From: Alternaria dauci
Lineage: Eukaryota; Ascomycota; Dothideomycetes; Pleosporales; Pleosporaceae
Direction of reading: 5' to 3'
Length of the DNA: 64,000 nt
Assembly (NCBI RefSeq): GCF_042100115.1
Contig: NC_091280.1
Coordinates: 1,674,001 to 1,738,000 of the forward strand
In this document: in pieces, positions 32,000 to 42,177 of the stretch
Position numbering within the stretch: the first letter of the stretch is position 1
How the letters are laid out: every line of letters starts with the position of its first letter
Notes under the pieces: model-generated
What the model was told of the DNA's origin: nothing
What the model saw: only the letters and a program-made list of their open reading frames with translations
Database searches by the model: none
Program-made: the position numbers and the translations under genes

Positions 32000-32919
32000 T
32001 TAGTTTGTAGCCGGTACCTCTCCCCTCGCCAGCTTGAGCAGCTCGGCCTCTCTCCGCTCCTTCATTAGGTTCTCCCTAACCAGCACTCTGTCCGCCTCAG
32101 CCCGTTCCTTGAACTCTTCTAATTCCTTGATCTCGGCCAGCTCTTGTTCAGTTGGCTTGATCTCGAGCGCGCCCGTCTTCTGTACTAGTGCCTCCAAGAT
32201 CTCGCTTTCTGACTGCTCTTTCATGTCGATTGTATATGTGGGCTTCGAGGTATCCGGTACGAGGGTATTGCGTGGGTTCGGTGTGCTAGATGGTGGCGAA
32301 GAGTCTGACTGCTGGGCTGTGGGCGGGTTTGTGGAGCCAGCTGTGGGCTGGGTTTTGCTTGTGTAAATGTGAAGGAGTGAGGGGCCGTCAGGATCGTTAT
32401 GTCGTGCGACTTCCATCGGAATAGATGGATTGCGATATTTCATCCGAGGCAGCATATTGCGCCAGAATTTCCTGTTCGTATTGTGAGCATATTTTGTCAC
32501 CGAGTACTATCGCCAGCCTGGCAAAGTAGTCCTCGCCCTAAACACAGCTTCTTTCTTCTTCAAAACCAGTACAGAGGGGAATGCAAGCGTACCTTGCCCC
32601 TCTATGTCCTCCATTGAGCTTTGTGTTGAACTCCATACCAATCTTCGACACCTCTTTTGGCAGTATAAGTGCGCCTGGTCCACATCGAATCCATAATATC
32701 TGTTGTCGGTACAGTCAGCGGCGCGTTGTCTTTGCGGATTTGAGAGCAGATCCGGTGCGATCACCTTGGCCCATCGAAACTTTCGGAGGTGCCTGTGGGA
32801 GGCTTGTTACACGTACCTTCTGTGATGGTTGTTAGCTATGCGCGGAAAGCAGACAATGCTTTCGGAAACCAACTACTTGCCTCGTGTAGTTTGCGCATGC
32901 GCTTCAGTATGTGCACCAT
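32000..32919 (-). CDS. Mitochondrial ribosomal protein with L51/S25/CI-B8 domain, 206 aa
   Basis: Mitochondrial ribosomal protein of the L51/S25/CI-B8 thioredoxin-like family (fungal Mrp49/mL61 or mS25 type; which one is not certain). Exons 32881-32919, 32765-32792, 32593-32674 and 32000-32471; total 621 nt. The assembled N-terminus MVHILKRMRKLHEAPPKVSM is followed by GQGALILPKEVSKIGMEF and GGHRGARKFWRNMLPRMKYR, the family signature. Introns are 32793-32880, 32675-32764 and 32472-32592. The first has a GC donor (GAG|GCAAGT) instead of GT. The C-terminal half (after HIY, about residue 110) is a Ser/Pro-rich linker and a charged helix, an extension beyond the core domain. The second exon is only 28 nt. 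Confidence 0.85.
32793..32880 (-). other. GC-AG intron in the mitoribosomal gene
   Basis: 88-nt intron with donor GAG|GCAAGT, a branch-like GCTAAC and acceptor CCCACAG. GC-AG introns are a known minor class that keep an otherwise strong donor consensus, as here. A GT further in (GCAA|GTAGTT) would shift the frame and destroy the conserved KVSMGQGALILP segment, which supports the GC donor. Confidence 0.75.
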
Positions 32920-33315
32920 GATTGCTATGATGTGATGTAGAATTGGGGTTGCGGAGTTCAAGAGATTCTTAGCGCATGGCCGGTAGCGCAGTCGCATCTT
33001 GGCAGCTGCTTGCGGAACACGATGTCTTCCGACCCTTCACTCTGGGCACAGTCGAGATGGAAGATGATGTGATTGAACGCATTGCATTGATTGAACGCCA
33101 TGACAGGTATCTGAGCTACACTGCTCTGCCTTTACTCACACACACTAAAATCTCTACTCTCCCTTGCCGAAGACGTCTACATTTCAATCCAGGACAAATC
33201 CAATTACAGGACTGTATATATCCCATCGCCCTGATATGAACAATACATAATCATGGACGCGACTCCCTTCTTCCTCTCAAGTATTCCGGTCAGCCCGGAG
33301 CCGGGGTACGCTACT
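32920..33315. other. Spacer upstream of the mitoribosomal gene
   Basis: 396 bp between two minus-strand genes, holding the mitoribosomal gene promoter and the 3' UTR of the next gene. Nothing else seen. Confidence 0.4.
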
Positions 33316-34228
33316 CTATCGTGCGGGTTGTGCGTTCGCAGCGCGTGCCTCTGCGGGAGTTGGTCCCGCCATACGCTTGTTCCTACGAGACAATCAGCAT
33401 TTGATTTTTTTTCCCTGGGGAGTGGGCTGGCTTACATGAAGGACCTGCTGAGGAAAGAGATGATGATCATAGGCATCCATGAAGGCATCTTGGAGAATCC
33501 CCAAGTAGCGTATGCGTACGGAATGGCAAGGTTGTACTTCTCAAGCGCGCCGTTGAAGGGGTGGAAAGGGCCCTCGTACGGGGCGACCTGCTCAATGTCG
33601 TTGTCGACGATGAGCTTCTTGAACGTCTCGGTGGTGGTGCTTGTGCGGTTCAAGGGCTGGTAGCGAACGGTGGGGACGGGCGCAGACTGGTCGGCCAGAG
33701 GCTTGGGAATCTGGAAGTAGTAGAGCGCTGGTGCACCGACGGACCAGGCGTTGCAGAGGATGGGCTCGGCTTCGCAGTCGAGGTACGCGAACTTGGGCGC
33801 ATTCGTCTTTGCGGCCATGATGGGGAGAGAAGCCTGCGTCGGTGTTAGTGTATGCCGTGAGTGTGTTCGCATGCTGCACGTACGTTCCATGCCTTGGTCG
33901 CGTTTCCACACAGGCCGAAGCAAGTCGTGTTGCCACCGGTAGTGAAGATGAGCCAGTCCTGCGTCGTAGGAGGGCTGGCAGTAGGATCAACCGTCAACAC
34001 CTCCTTCCAGTTCTCCAGGGTAATGGGATACTGGACGGCGGCGGCGGCATTCGCTGCCGCCTTGCTTGTTGCTGTGTCGACGGGCGCTGACGGCATCGAG
34101 GGGATGGATGCCGAGACGGCAGCAGTCGCCTTGTTGAAGAAGCCCTTCACCTTGTCAAGGAGAGGAATCTGCTCCTCGGCGACAGCAAGCGCCGGGAGAG
34201 CGAGGAGAATGCCTGATGAGAAGCGCAT
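33316..34228 (-). CDS. Thioredoxin-fold ER/secretory membrane protein with CxxxC, 269 aa
   Basis: Predicted ER/secretory protein with one thioredoxin-like domain and a C-terminal membrane anchor. Exons 33884-34228, 33436-33833 and 33316-33382; introns 33834-33883 and 33383-33435; 810 nt. Signal peptide MRFSSGILLALPALAVAEE, Ala/Ser-rich spacer, then the domain (about 66-180): DWLIFTTGGNTTCFGLCGNA, FAYLDCEAEPILCNAW and GAPALYYF. The layout matches PDI domains, including the second-half Cys pair C135/C142 and a cis-Pro-like AP, but the active site is C103-FGL-C107 (CxxxC) instead of CxxC. A hydrophobic segment MPMIIISFL lies near residues 232-245, followed by a basic tail from the third exon (NKRMAGPTPAEARAANAQP). 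I infer a redox or chaperone role in the ER; no named family is claimed. Confidence 0.75.
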
Positions 34229-34952
34229 TATGGTCGTCGTCGTGTGTGGGCAAAGGTGTCGTGTTGAACTGCGAAGGCGGCGGGCGGGACGCTTGCGCTC
34301 TTCTGCCTGATGATGCCACAGGGTCCAATTGGGGCGACGTTGAAGTAATGTGGGGGATGCAGCTCAACGTCAGAGGCAACCACTAACAATCGGGAATGAG
34401 TGGCAGAAGTGTAAACTGATCTCTCGGCGAAGAATGCAAGCAAGTTTCCAAGTCGAGACAGCTCCCGGTAATAATACGAGGAATAGGGATGAAGAATAAC
34501 AACCGGGTGCCCTTTGCACGAGCTTGGCGGTCCAGAGCTCTGCCGCGAAATTGGGAAGCCTGGACCAACCGTTCGTAAACACCATTCGCTCTCTCACGAG
34601 CCCATGCACACGCGTTCACTTGTCCGCCAACCAACGCGTTGTAACGTAGATGCGCGAGAGCCTACATAGTAGGTGCGCTTGCACAGACGCACGAGACGTC
34701 TCGCGTAGAACCAGGACAATTCAACCATCTACACGCGCTGCCTGTGCTATCTGGTTTCAGCACTGAGGCATCTCATCTTGTTTCATCTCATCTCGCTTTT
34801 GTCGCTGTCCACCCCCACTCGGACCATCAAATCTCCAGCCTGGCCGCGCAATATGTGCCGCCAAAGTAAAGACAAGACTCTCGCCACTGGCCGACTTGGA
34901 AAGCTGCTGAACAGGAGCACCTGCTACCGCGTTAGTACAAGCTTACCCACAC
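34229..34952. other. Spacer, 0.7 kb
   Basis: 724 bp between two minus-strand genes. Promoter of the thioredoxin-fold gene expected at its left side. No gene or repeat recognised. Confidence 0.4.
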
Positions 34953-37547
34953 TCAAAGATGCATCAACGTACGCTCGTCTCGTACTCCCACAGACACGTT
35001 CGCAATCATCGATGATCTAGAATCTGCAGTTAGTGAACTATTGTCAGAGCCTCTCCGAGGCCCCCTTGCAGACATGTCAGTACCTGAGCCCAATCCCCTC
35101 GCTTGAAGAGCTTTCGCCAAGTCGTTTTGAAAGGCTCTGTTGGGTACTGGTTCCATGTCGTCTTCATCGTCCATGGAGAGGCGAGTGCTCCATGCACTGT
35201 TTCCCCGGAATGGCGACTGGTTGTTCGCCTCCCTCGCCTGAGCTCGTTCATGTTCCTCCACATCGTGACTGTGTGCCGTCTCTCTATACACTACCCTGCC
35301 GACTGCCGGGTTGTTATCACCCTCTCTCTTTTCTGAATCTGCTACTTTGCGCAGCTCGAACCTGCCCCCCTCAATCTCACCGAACAGGGCAGCCATCCCC
35401 GTATTGTTGGGTGGTCTCGCTGCAGGTGGTGGAGGGCCTGGTGGGGTGGGAGGAGTCGGCATCTGGAATCTATGCAAGAATGCGGACATGGATTGAGGGG
35501 AAGGTGATGTAACTCGTGGTGCATGTGACATAATTGGTGACGACGAGACTGATGAACTCTCTGATTCGGTTGCAGAAGGAAGCGCATATAGACACGGGAG
35601 TATTACAGGAGACGGAGGTGTATCTGGGTGTGGCGTTTCATTGTAAGTTTTTGGTTGATCGTACCCTTCATTTTCGGCCTCGTCGTTCTCTTCGTAGCTT
35701 TCTGGCATCGGTGAACGTAGAGCTTGATCGTGATAACTCGCTGCTGACCCAACCTCAGACCCATCATCCATACCTCCGCCTATTGGCTCTCGCTGTGGTA
35801 AAATCTCCTCATGCTCCTGCGTCTCCTCGTGGATGGTCAGAGGCCGATGGGGCAACGAATGTTGCCAATGAGGCGATCCTGGAACAGGTGGAAATGGATG
35901 ATTCGGAGGGGGTGGTGGTAACTCGCGGTCAAAAGGAGGCGGCTGACGACGTGGAGTTCCGGCAGGTGTGGGAGGCTCGAGACGTATCTCCGGAACTGGT
36001 GAGGGAGTAGAGATGCTGCGCCTGGGGCTGCTGGTTCCCGGGGTTTGTTGCTCATCGGCCATTAGTCCCTTGCTTTGGGTACGACAGGATTGTTCTGGCT
36101 TGGACTGTGTTGCGTCAGAGACTGTCGTCTGGTCATCGTGATACCGTGGTCGTCGTGGTACCATAGCTGTCGGTTGAATCTGGGAACTCTGCAGGGGTTT
36201 AATCGGTGAGCGTCGATTCTCTTCCTGGGCAGCGTCTTTTCTTCGACTCCTATTATCCTCCTTCCTTCTTTTGCGTTCTTCATCTTCACGACGATGATGG
36301 CCCCGCGCATCCGTCTCAGCAACCCTGAGTTTCCCCTTATTGCCCCTAGTCTTCTCAGAATCTTGCTCGACCCACCTGACTCTTTCTGGCTCGCTCTTCC
36401 GTGTCCTCTCCCTCTCTCTCGTATGGCCATTCGTTCTCGTGTCACTGCTAACCTTTGTGGCTCTCTTCTTCCTCATCTCGTCTAGCGCTTTCTCGAGCCT
36501 ACCTTTACTTCGATAACCAGCTTCATGCTCGGCTTCGATGTGCCTGAAAGTTTTCACGGCATGCTTTAAAAAACCATCGTTGCGTTTACGTTCAGGCAAA
36601 TTTCCGAATGGTGTACCATCTGGTCCTTTTTGCCGCCGTATTGGAGAGCTGGATGCGCCAACGTGGCCCGGACGAAGATTTGACTGTTTGTCATGTTGAC
36701 CGTCACGCCGACGAGAGCTTGAGCGCTCTCTGGACTTTTGGTGACGACGTCTATGGGGTGTGCGCGATCTCTTCCGGCCTGACTGCGATGCATCTTGGCG
36801 ACCACGAGAATGAGATCGCACCCGGGAAAGGCCTTTCGATGGTCTTCGCGCTGAGCGATATGGTCTTGGAGCTTCAGTTCCAGATGCTGGGTCTTTCTTT
36901 TGTTCCGACTTCAAGTCTTGCCATGAGGTTTGGTAACCACTCGCACTACTGCCTCGACGTGCTCCACGTCCAGGCAATAGTGCATCTGGCTTCCGATGCC
37001 CATCATGTAACGTATCTACTGGCCCTGCACCGCCCGTCATCTGATACTCAGAATTGTTATCCAGGGGGCCCTCGGAAACAGGATCGGGAACACCACTGTC
37101 CTCACGTCGTCGGCGAGATCTTGGGCGTCTGTCCTGTGACTCGGACCTTGCGTAGTGCTTCCTACGAGACTCATCTCGGTGTCTGTGCCGTGATCTTGAA
37201 CGTCGGTCATCTCGTGGACTGCGATGGCGTCTCCCACGCTCTTCGTCTCTTGATCGGGAGCGATGTCGATGATGTCGGCGCCTACCACTCGATTCATGGC
37301 TTTTTCCATGCCCGTTCTTCCTACTGTCGCTCATAATCCCGTCCTTTATATAGCTCTTGTGATCTCCTCTTCTCCTCCTCTTCCTTTGTTCTTCCGCAGC
37401 TTTCTCCTCTTGGTAACCCCGATACAATTTCACACCCTCCACCACAGCCTCAAGCACAAGTCGTAGTGCAGGCTTCTCGCGGCGTTCAGAGATTATATCT
37501 TGCACCTTTCCTTGAACTTGCTTACGGTATTCGTCGTCCACTGGCAT
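34953..37547 (-). CDS. Hypothetical RS/RD-rich disordered protein, 864 aa
   Basis: No known domain recognised. One long frame with ATG at 37547. Only the first ~55 residues look folded (helical: DEYRKQVQGKVQDIISERRE and LRLVLEAVVEGVKLYRGYQE). Residues ~60-470 are extremely basic and rich in Arg-Ser, Arg-Asp and His repeats, as in SR-like nuclear proteins. Residues ~500-700 are Pro-rich (ELPPPPPNHPFPPVPG), a possible SH3/WW/profilin ligand; the C-terminal part is acidic/Ser-rich with short ordered patches such as NRAFQNDLAKALQARGLG. I infer a nuclear or RNA-linked role from composition only. The extreme C-terminus could be altered by an unseen intron. Confidence 0.7.
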   Translation of the reverse strand: MPVDDEYRKQVQGKVQDIISERREKPALRLVLEAVVEGVKLYRGYQEEKAAEEQRKRRRRGDHKSYIKDGIMSDSRKNGHGKSHESSGRRRHHRHRSRSRDEERGRRHRSPRDDRRSRSRHRHRDESRRKHYARSESQDRRPRSRRRREDSGVPDPVSEGPLDNNSEYQMTGGAGPVDTLHDGHRKPDALLPGRGARRGSSASGYQTSWQDLKSEQKKDPASGTEAPRPYRSARRPSKGLSRVRSHSRGRQDASQSGRKRSRTPHRRRHQKSRERSSSRRRDGQHDKQSNLRPGHVGASSSPIRRQKGPDGTPFGNLPERKRNDGFLKHAVKTFRHIEAEHEAGYRSKGRLEKALDEMRKKRATKVSSDTRTNGHTRERERTRKSEPERVRWVEQDSEKTRGNKGKLRVAETDARGHHRREDEERKRRKEDNRSRRKDAAQEENRRSPIKPLQSSQIQPTAMVPRRPRYHDDQTTVSDATQSKPEQSCRTQSKGLMADEQQTPGTSSPRRSISTPSPVPEIRLEPPTPAGTPRRQPPPFDRELPPPPPNHPFPPVPGSPHWQHSLPHRPLTIHEETQEHEEILPQREPIGGGMDDGSEVGSAASYHDQALRSPMPESYEENDEAENEGYDQPKTYNETPHPDTPPSPVILPCLYALPSATESESSSVSSSPIMSHAPRVTSPSPQSMSAFLHRFQMPTPPTPPGPPPPAARPPNNTGMAALFGEIEGGRFELRKVADSEKREGDNNPAVGRVVYRETAHSHDVEEHERAQAREANNQSPFRGNSAWSTRLSMDDEDDMEPVPNRAFQNDLAKALQARGLGSGTDMSARGPRRGSDNSSLTADSRSSMIANVSVGVRDERTLMHL

Positions 37548-38180
37548 CGAACTTGCTCATGAGGCGGGTGTAGAGGCATGGTGGTAGGGTGGTAAATTGG
37601 ACTATAAAGAGAGGGGGCGTGAAGCAGGAGTTTGTGAATATGGGAATCACGAGGAGATGAAGTAGCAAGCGTCAGGTCTGCTGAGTTGGTCGAGTGGAAG
37701 ATGGTGGAAAGAGGTGTTGGGTGGGCAAACACAGTGGATATGTGAAGATGGTAAGTTGGAACATGCAACGAAAGAACAGCTTCTTGACCACAGGATCGAC
37801 GATTGAGTCCAAATCCTTATCTGGCGTCACAATGATTATAGTACGCTACGTTGCTGACGCATTGGAACAAGAGAGTCACATTGAGAGAGGCATGGTGAAC
37901 TAAAGTGATGGATCGATTTAGAAATATGAATGGACAAAAGTTGTGCAATTTCGTGATGGCCTAGTTTGAAATTCCCCTCTTCTGATGTCGTTGTATTTCT
38001 TCAATAAGCGCCTTGTCGCAAGTGTATGCGCGGAAATATAGAAGTCGCCCAAGTAATCTGACAGTGCACCCGGTAGCCGTGTAGACTGCAAAGCTTTCAA
38101 GGTCGCATGCTGGTAAAGACACATCGCCAAAAGACTGTTGGCGTGTAACTCCCGTGTACCAGTGCCCCATTCTGGTACCT
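37548..38180. other. Spacer, 0.6 kb
   Basis: 633 bp between two minus-strand genes. No gene, tRNA or repeat recognised. Confidence 0.4.
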
Positions 38181-38714
38181 TCAACGAGCGCTTCCCAAGC
38201 CCTTTGCCTTGATTTCTTCAACAAGCGCTTTCATCGCCTCATCTCCATCCGCAGCTCTGTTTTTAAAAGCGTTCAGATTCTTCTCCAGCCACTTATCATC
38301 TTCCCCTGCAGTAGGTAGGAGAAATCCTTGCTCTGCCGCAGCAACGATGGTCTCCGAGATACCGCAAAGATGCAGCGCTGTGGGGTCATCCAATCGTCCA
38401 GGCACATTCCCATCCACATTATCGTTAGAGGAATTTGGCCTAACCACCTTGTTCCATACCTCAGTAAGGTCTAGCACAAGTTTGTTCATCTTGTGTCTGT
38501 ATTCTGGTCCGCGGACTCGCAGCATCCCACCGATGGAGTTTGTTTCGTGCAGTTTGCCGGCGATGTAGTGAGATTGCGAAGGGTGGAAGTGGACATTTAC
38601 AAAGATGGAGGGCGCATCGAATGTCTGGCAGTGCAGCTTTGTGACAGCGATGGCAATAGCATCCTTCTGCGATGTTTGGAGCTCACAGCAGTGTTGAACT
38701 ATGTATTGCGGCAT
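38181..38714 (-). CDS. Tautomerase superfamily protein (cis-CaaD-like), 177 aa
   Basis: Small enzyme of the tautomerase/MIF superfamily, fungal cis-CaaD-like group (Tautomerase_3). Single exon. The hallmark is the amino-terminal proline after Met: MPQYIVQHCCEL, Pro acting as catalytic base once Met is removed. The conserved run TKLHCQTFDAPSIFVNVHFH and later HYIAGKLHET follow. A helical C-terminal half (about 90-177) goes beyond the core beta-alpha-beta fold, as in related fungal proteins. The substrate is unknown; such proteins may have tautomerase, hydratase or dehalogenase-like activity. Cytosolic. A TATA-like box lies about 130 bp upstream. Confidence 0.85.
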   Translation of the reverse strand: MPQYIVQHCCELQTSQKDAIAIAVTKLHCQTFDAPSIFVNVHFHPSQSHYIAGKLHETNSIGGMLRVRGPEYRHKMNKLVLDLTEVWNKVVRPNSSNDNVDGNVPGRLDDPTALHLCGISETIVAAAEQGFLLPTAGEDDKWLEKNLNAFKNRAADGDEAMKALVEEIKAKGLGSAR

Positions 38715-39682
38715 CGTTCAAGTGTAGGGCAATGAGCTGGAAAGTGTCTGGTAGAGTCAAAGTTTGAGGATAGAGTCGAGAGAATAAACTAAATGTCACT
38801 ACTGGTACATACTCGTGATGGGTCGACATGATGTGATGGTCCGCATTTATACCATTTCAGCCTACCCGTATTCCCGTTTCCCCGCTTTTGCACGAGTAAC
38901 CTTGGAACCATCTCCTTATGCTGCCGCTCAGCACACGCGTTCCTCTTTCCAAAATTATGTATCTGGTAATCCTTAGCGGCTCATAAACTTTAAAAACCTG
39001 CATCATGAGGTCAAGTCTGGGGCAGATCGACGGCCTTCCACCCGTACCTAGGTATGTTGCTAACGATCAGTAACCATGTCATGGAATAATTGGGCATGAA
39101 GAATAGAGACGTTCTGTATCATCCGCAACACAACAGAGGAATGGACATGGCTCCAGGTGTTATGTCTCGATTAGGCATATACAGAACAGGAGGCTAGTGG
39201 GGTATCTCGATGTCATATTGTATACTAGATGTGGTCCAATAAAAGGAAGACTTAGACTGTGGTGCAATCCCATGACGTATGAGAATCAATACAGCTCTGC
39301 TCGTCTTAGCCAAAATCACTGGATTGATACCGGTGCCTAAAATGTGTCGCGTGTGTAACGGTTCATTTCACAAGCTTCTCGCTTACGTCAGAATGAAATA
39401 CGTGGAATATAGATTCCTTGGGCGATTCTCTGTTATATCTTCAGCTCTTCAGTCATATCAAACGAGAAGAATCCCCGAGCAGTCGCGTTCTTGAGGAAGA
39501 ACTCCTTCGGCAAAGTTGATCTTCCGGTCCTTGTGAAAGTGTGACATAACGACGTGTCTAGATTTCGTCTCCAGATGGCCCGCCATCTCCCTAATTACCC
39601 TCCACCAAGATTATCCTTGCCTGAAACTCAATCGAATTACCACCTCCCAATGCTACACGCGTTTGTTCATCGTACACAGCGC
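38715..39682. other. Spacer upstream of the tautomerase gene, 1 kb
   Basis: 968 bp between two minus-strand genes. Apart from a TATA-like sequence near the tautomerase gene, nothing recognised. Confidence 0.4.
38845..38851 (-). promoter_or_regulatory. TATA-like box of the tautomerase gene
   Basis: TATAAAT on the minus strand, about 131 bp upstream of the ATG at 38714. Position is compatible with a core promoter; inference only. Confidence 0.35.
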
Positions 39683-39973
39683 CTACTCTTTCTTCTTCGC
39701 TTCTCCCTTCTTCACCCGGACGCCGCTGCCTCTGAAGTCGTTCGCGTCTAGTGCCTCACTCTTGCCCAGACCGAGCTCTTCAGCTTCCTTCTCTAGTTGT
39801 TGTTTCTGCTTCTTGGCAGCGGCGTTGAGTAGGTATGGCCGTATGAGGAGGTATCCGCCGACAATGGCGATGATGCGCACCCAGCGCTGAGCGGTCATTT
39901 CTTCGAAGGACTTGATGGAGTTGTTGACCAGGCGGTCCTTCCACTCGCCCACGTTGTCGAGTATGTAGTCCAT
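39683..39973 (-). CDS. PGA2: PGA2-family ER trafficking protein, 96 aa
   Basis: Small ER-membrane protein of the Pga2 family, in yeast needed for processing and trafficking of Gas1 and alkaline phosphatase. Single exon. An N-terminal amphipathic region (WKDRLVNNSIKSFEEMTAQR) leads into one membrane span, WVRIIAIVGGYLLIRPYLLN (residues ~31-50), containing the GGYLLIRP signature. The C-terminal half is a charged coiled coil (KKQKQQLEKEAEELGLGKSE) ending with a Lys/Glu-rich tail. The size is shorter than yeast Pga2 (129 aa) but usual for filamentous fungi as far as I recall. Good ATG at 39973. Confidence 0.85.
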   Translation of the reverse strand: MDYILDNVGEWKDRLVNNSIKSFEEMTAQRWVRIIAIVGGYLLIRPYLLNAAAKKQKQQLEKEAEELGLGKSEALDANDFRGSGVRVKKGEAKKKE

Positions 39974-40326
39974 CTTGGGTATGCGATTCGGGTGACTGCG
40001 ACGGAAGAGTGCTTGTGGTGATGCGATTGTGCGCTTGTGGGGACTGCTGTTGGAGAGGCGCTAGAGGTCTATGTCGATGATTATGCGGATTTATTTGTGT
40101 GTGAAGAGTTGTGCGTGGATGGCGATGCGGGTGAAGAAAGTTATTGCGCGCAACAATAATAAATCACTCAAAGCGTGGACCATGGACCGTCGGGTGGCAG
40201 AATCTGGGCGGTGACTTCTTCCCCGTTCATCACCGAGGCCCCGCTACCGGCCCGTCCTGGACGCGTCTGGTCGCGTCACTCGTCCAGTCGACGCCTACAC
40301 GCGATTGACTGCACCTGTTGAGCGAT
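39974..40326. promoter_or_regulatory. Divergent promoter region, PGA2 and MHF1
   Basis: 353 bp between the two divergent start codons; both promoters must lie here. No TATA box recognised. Confidence 0.45.
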
Positions 40327-40862
40327 ATGGCGTCAGACGATGGTGCCAAAGAAGAGCGCGAAGAGGTCAGAAACTCATGTGTTAATATGCCCACCAGCAT
40401 GCGCTGACAATACCTACAGCGACTCAAGTCGGCGCTGTGGTACTCCATCGGCCAGTTTGTTGACGAGAAGTCGTTGGAGAGCGATCTCAATGCGACGCCA
40501 CAGTTCATCGGTGCCCTTACTGAGCTTGTATATACCCAAATAGGTAAGACCAGTTCGCGTCTTCACATATCGTATAGCCCGCCCAAAATGCTAAATGTTG
40601 TCCAGCAAACACAGCCCGCGATCTCGAGGTCTTCTCCAAACACGCCGGTCGCAACACGATCAACCCCGACGACGTATTGCTCCTCGGAAGACGTAACGAG
40701 CAACTACAAGGCTTGCTGGAGAGGGAGCTCGAGGACATAAGAGCAGCTGAGGGCAGGCGGGCCGACAGTCAGCCAGCAACTCGCGCACAGCCAGCAGCAG
40801 CCGCAGCAGGGAAGAAGCGAGGAAGGCCTGCGGGGACTGGCAAAGGCAAGGCGAAAGCTTGA
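40327..40862 (+). CDS. MHF1: CENP-S / MHF1 histone-fold protein, 139 aa
   Basis: Histone-fold protein CENP-S (MHF1), which with CENP-X/MHF2 forms a DNA-binding tetramer acting at kinetochores and with FANCM-type helicases in DNA repair. Exons 40327-40365, 40420-40543 and 40606-40862; introns 40366-40419 and 40544-40605; 420 nt. The histone fold begins RLKSALWYSIGQFVDEKSLE, continues with NATPQFIGALTELVYTQI, and after the second intron ANTARDLEVFSKHAGRNTIN then PDDVLLLGRRNEQL. The C-terminus is Ala/Gln-rich with an AT-hook-like GKKRGRPAGTGKGKAKA, which should strengthen DNA binding. Start ATG at 40327. Confidence 0.93.
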
Positions 40863-41475
40863 AAATGCTGGCTGATCCAGCCTAGGACACATATGAACCA
40901 TTGATGCATGGGCAGTTTTGGAGTTGTGGTATGATACCCTCGAGTAAGCCTAGACACGGCACGCTCTGCACACATCTTACAAACGTGAATAAAAAAGGAC
41001 GTTTGGAGAGCCTATAAACCATACAGTTCTCGCGCTCTTTGAATCCGCCTGTAGTTGTTGAGACTGCCACCAGTGCGGCCAGCAGGGCACTACGTCTAGA
41101 CCCTGCATGCGAGGAAATCGCCCAACGCCAATCGTCTGTTGGCAAGACCGCGCTTCACAAACCCGTCAGATCTTCGAGCTACATCTCACCACCACTGTAT
41201 TCGTCAAAATGCTCTACCAAGCAGTGGAAACCATGCACAAGCGAACAAAAGCGATGAGACATTCACACATTGCTCCTTTGGGCTAATCCGAGTAGCTCTT
41301 CGTTCGCGGCTGCCACGCTGTTCCATCATATGTAGTGTAGACCCTTTATCTTTCTCAGCTGCACCAAGGAAATGCTAATGCCCTCAAATTTCACGTCGAT
41401 TCTTTACAACAAGCATCAAAAGGCTGAAGCTCTTTCTTACCATCGTTGCACATTCTCGAGTCATTGGCCTATGCC
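40863..41475. other. Spacer, 0.6 kb
   Basis: 613 bp between two plus-strand genes; no supportable gene. It should contain the MHF1 3' UTR and the promoter of the next gene. Confidence 0.4.
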
Positions 41476-42177
41476 ATGGATGATCAGAAGCGAGCACCGT
41501 CACTAGACATGGCCTCGATTGCGCTGAAGGACATGCTTTCACCGGCTCCGACGTATAGCTCTACGTTCATTTCGCATGGCATTCCCTTCACGCCATCAAA
41601 AAGCGACGCGTCGAACAACCCCTACTACCAACCCACCACGCATGAGTCGCCATTCCCGATCCGTCACTCAAGCACCATACCATCTCCAAAGGATGCGGGA
41701 GAAGCTCGTGTCAAGCCCGATTACCAGGACACAAATCACCCCCACTTCGCAGGATCTGCTAGACCAGGCCTCCCAAGCACACTTCCCGCTCCAAGTCGAA
41801 TGCCTCGGAGATGCATCCTTGTGCCGTGGGTACTGTTTGCCGTCTTCTTCCTCATAACGATATGGTTCACCTCAATCTTGCTTGGTGCTCGGTTTCTCTC
41901 TGTCATTGATGCAGCGTTGCCAGCTCCTGCAGTGCAGGAGATTCATGTCTACATCAACGGAGAAGCCCTCCATGGAAACCTCTCTGTATTCACGAGGACT
42001 GATGTCTTACTCGCGAGTACTGTTACCTCTACTACAAAATCTCCGATCCCAACGAAACCGATACCCCAGACGCTACCTGGCATGAGTAAGGGCATGGACA
42101 GACTTTCTACATCAATCGAAAGACGCACCGTGCCAGCGCCTACGGGGTTTGCAACCATTACGAGGAGAGGATCGTAA
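41476..42177 (+). CDS. Hypothetical single-pass membrane protein, 233 aa
   Basis: Not recognised. Single exon. Residues 1-115 are Ser/Pro-rich and hydrophilic, probably cytosolic. One strong membrane span follows, CILVPWVLFAVFFLITIWFT (about 117-136), continuing hydrophobic through SILLGARFLSVI. The C-terminal ~90 residues contain one N-glycosylation site (GNLSVF) and a Thr/Pro-rich stretch, probably lumenal or extracellular. The topology suggests a type II anchor protein with no catalytic domain. Start: the in-frame ATG at 41476; another ATG at 41471 is out of frame and could be a short upstream ORF. Confidence 0.6.
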   Translation: MDDQKRAPSLDMASIALKDMLSPAPTYSSTFISHGIPFTPSKSDASNNPYYQPTTHESPFPIRHSSTIPSPKDAGEARVKPDYQDTNHPHFAGSARPGLPSTLPAPSRMPRRCILVPWVLFAVFFLITIWFTSILLGARFLSVIDAALPAPAVQEIHVYINGEALHGNLSVFTRTDVLLASTVTSTTKSPIPTKPIPQTLPGMSKGMDRLSTSIERRTVPAPTGFATITRRGS

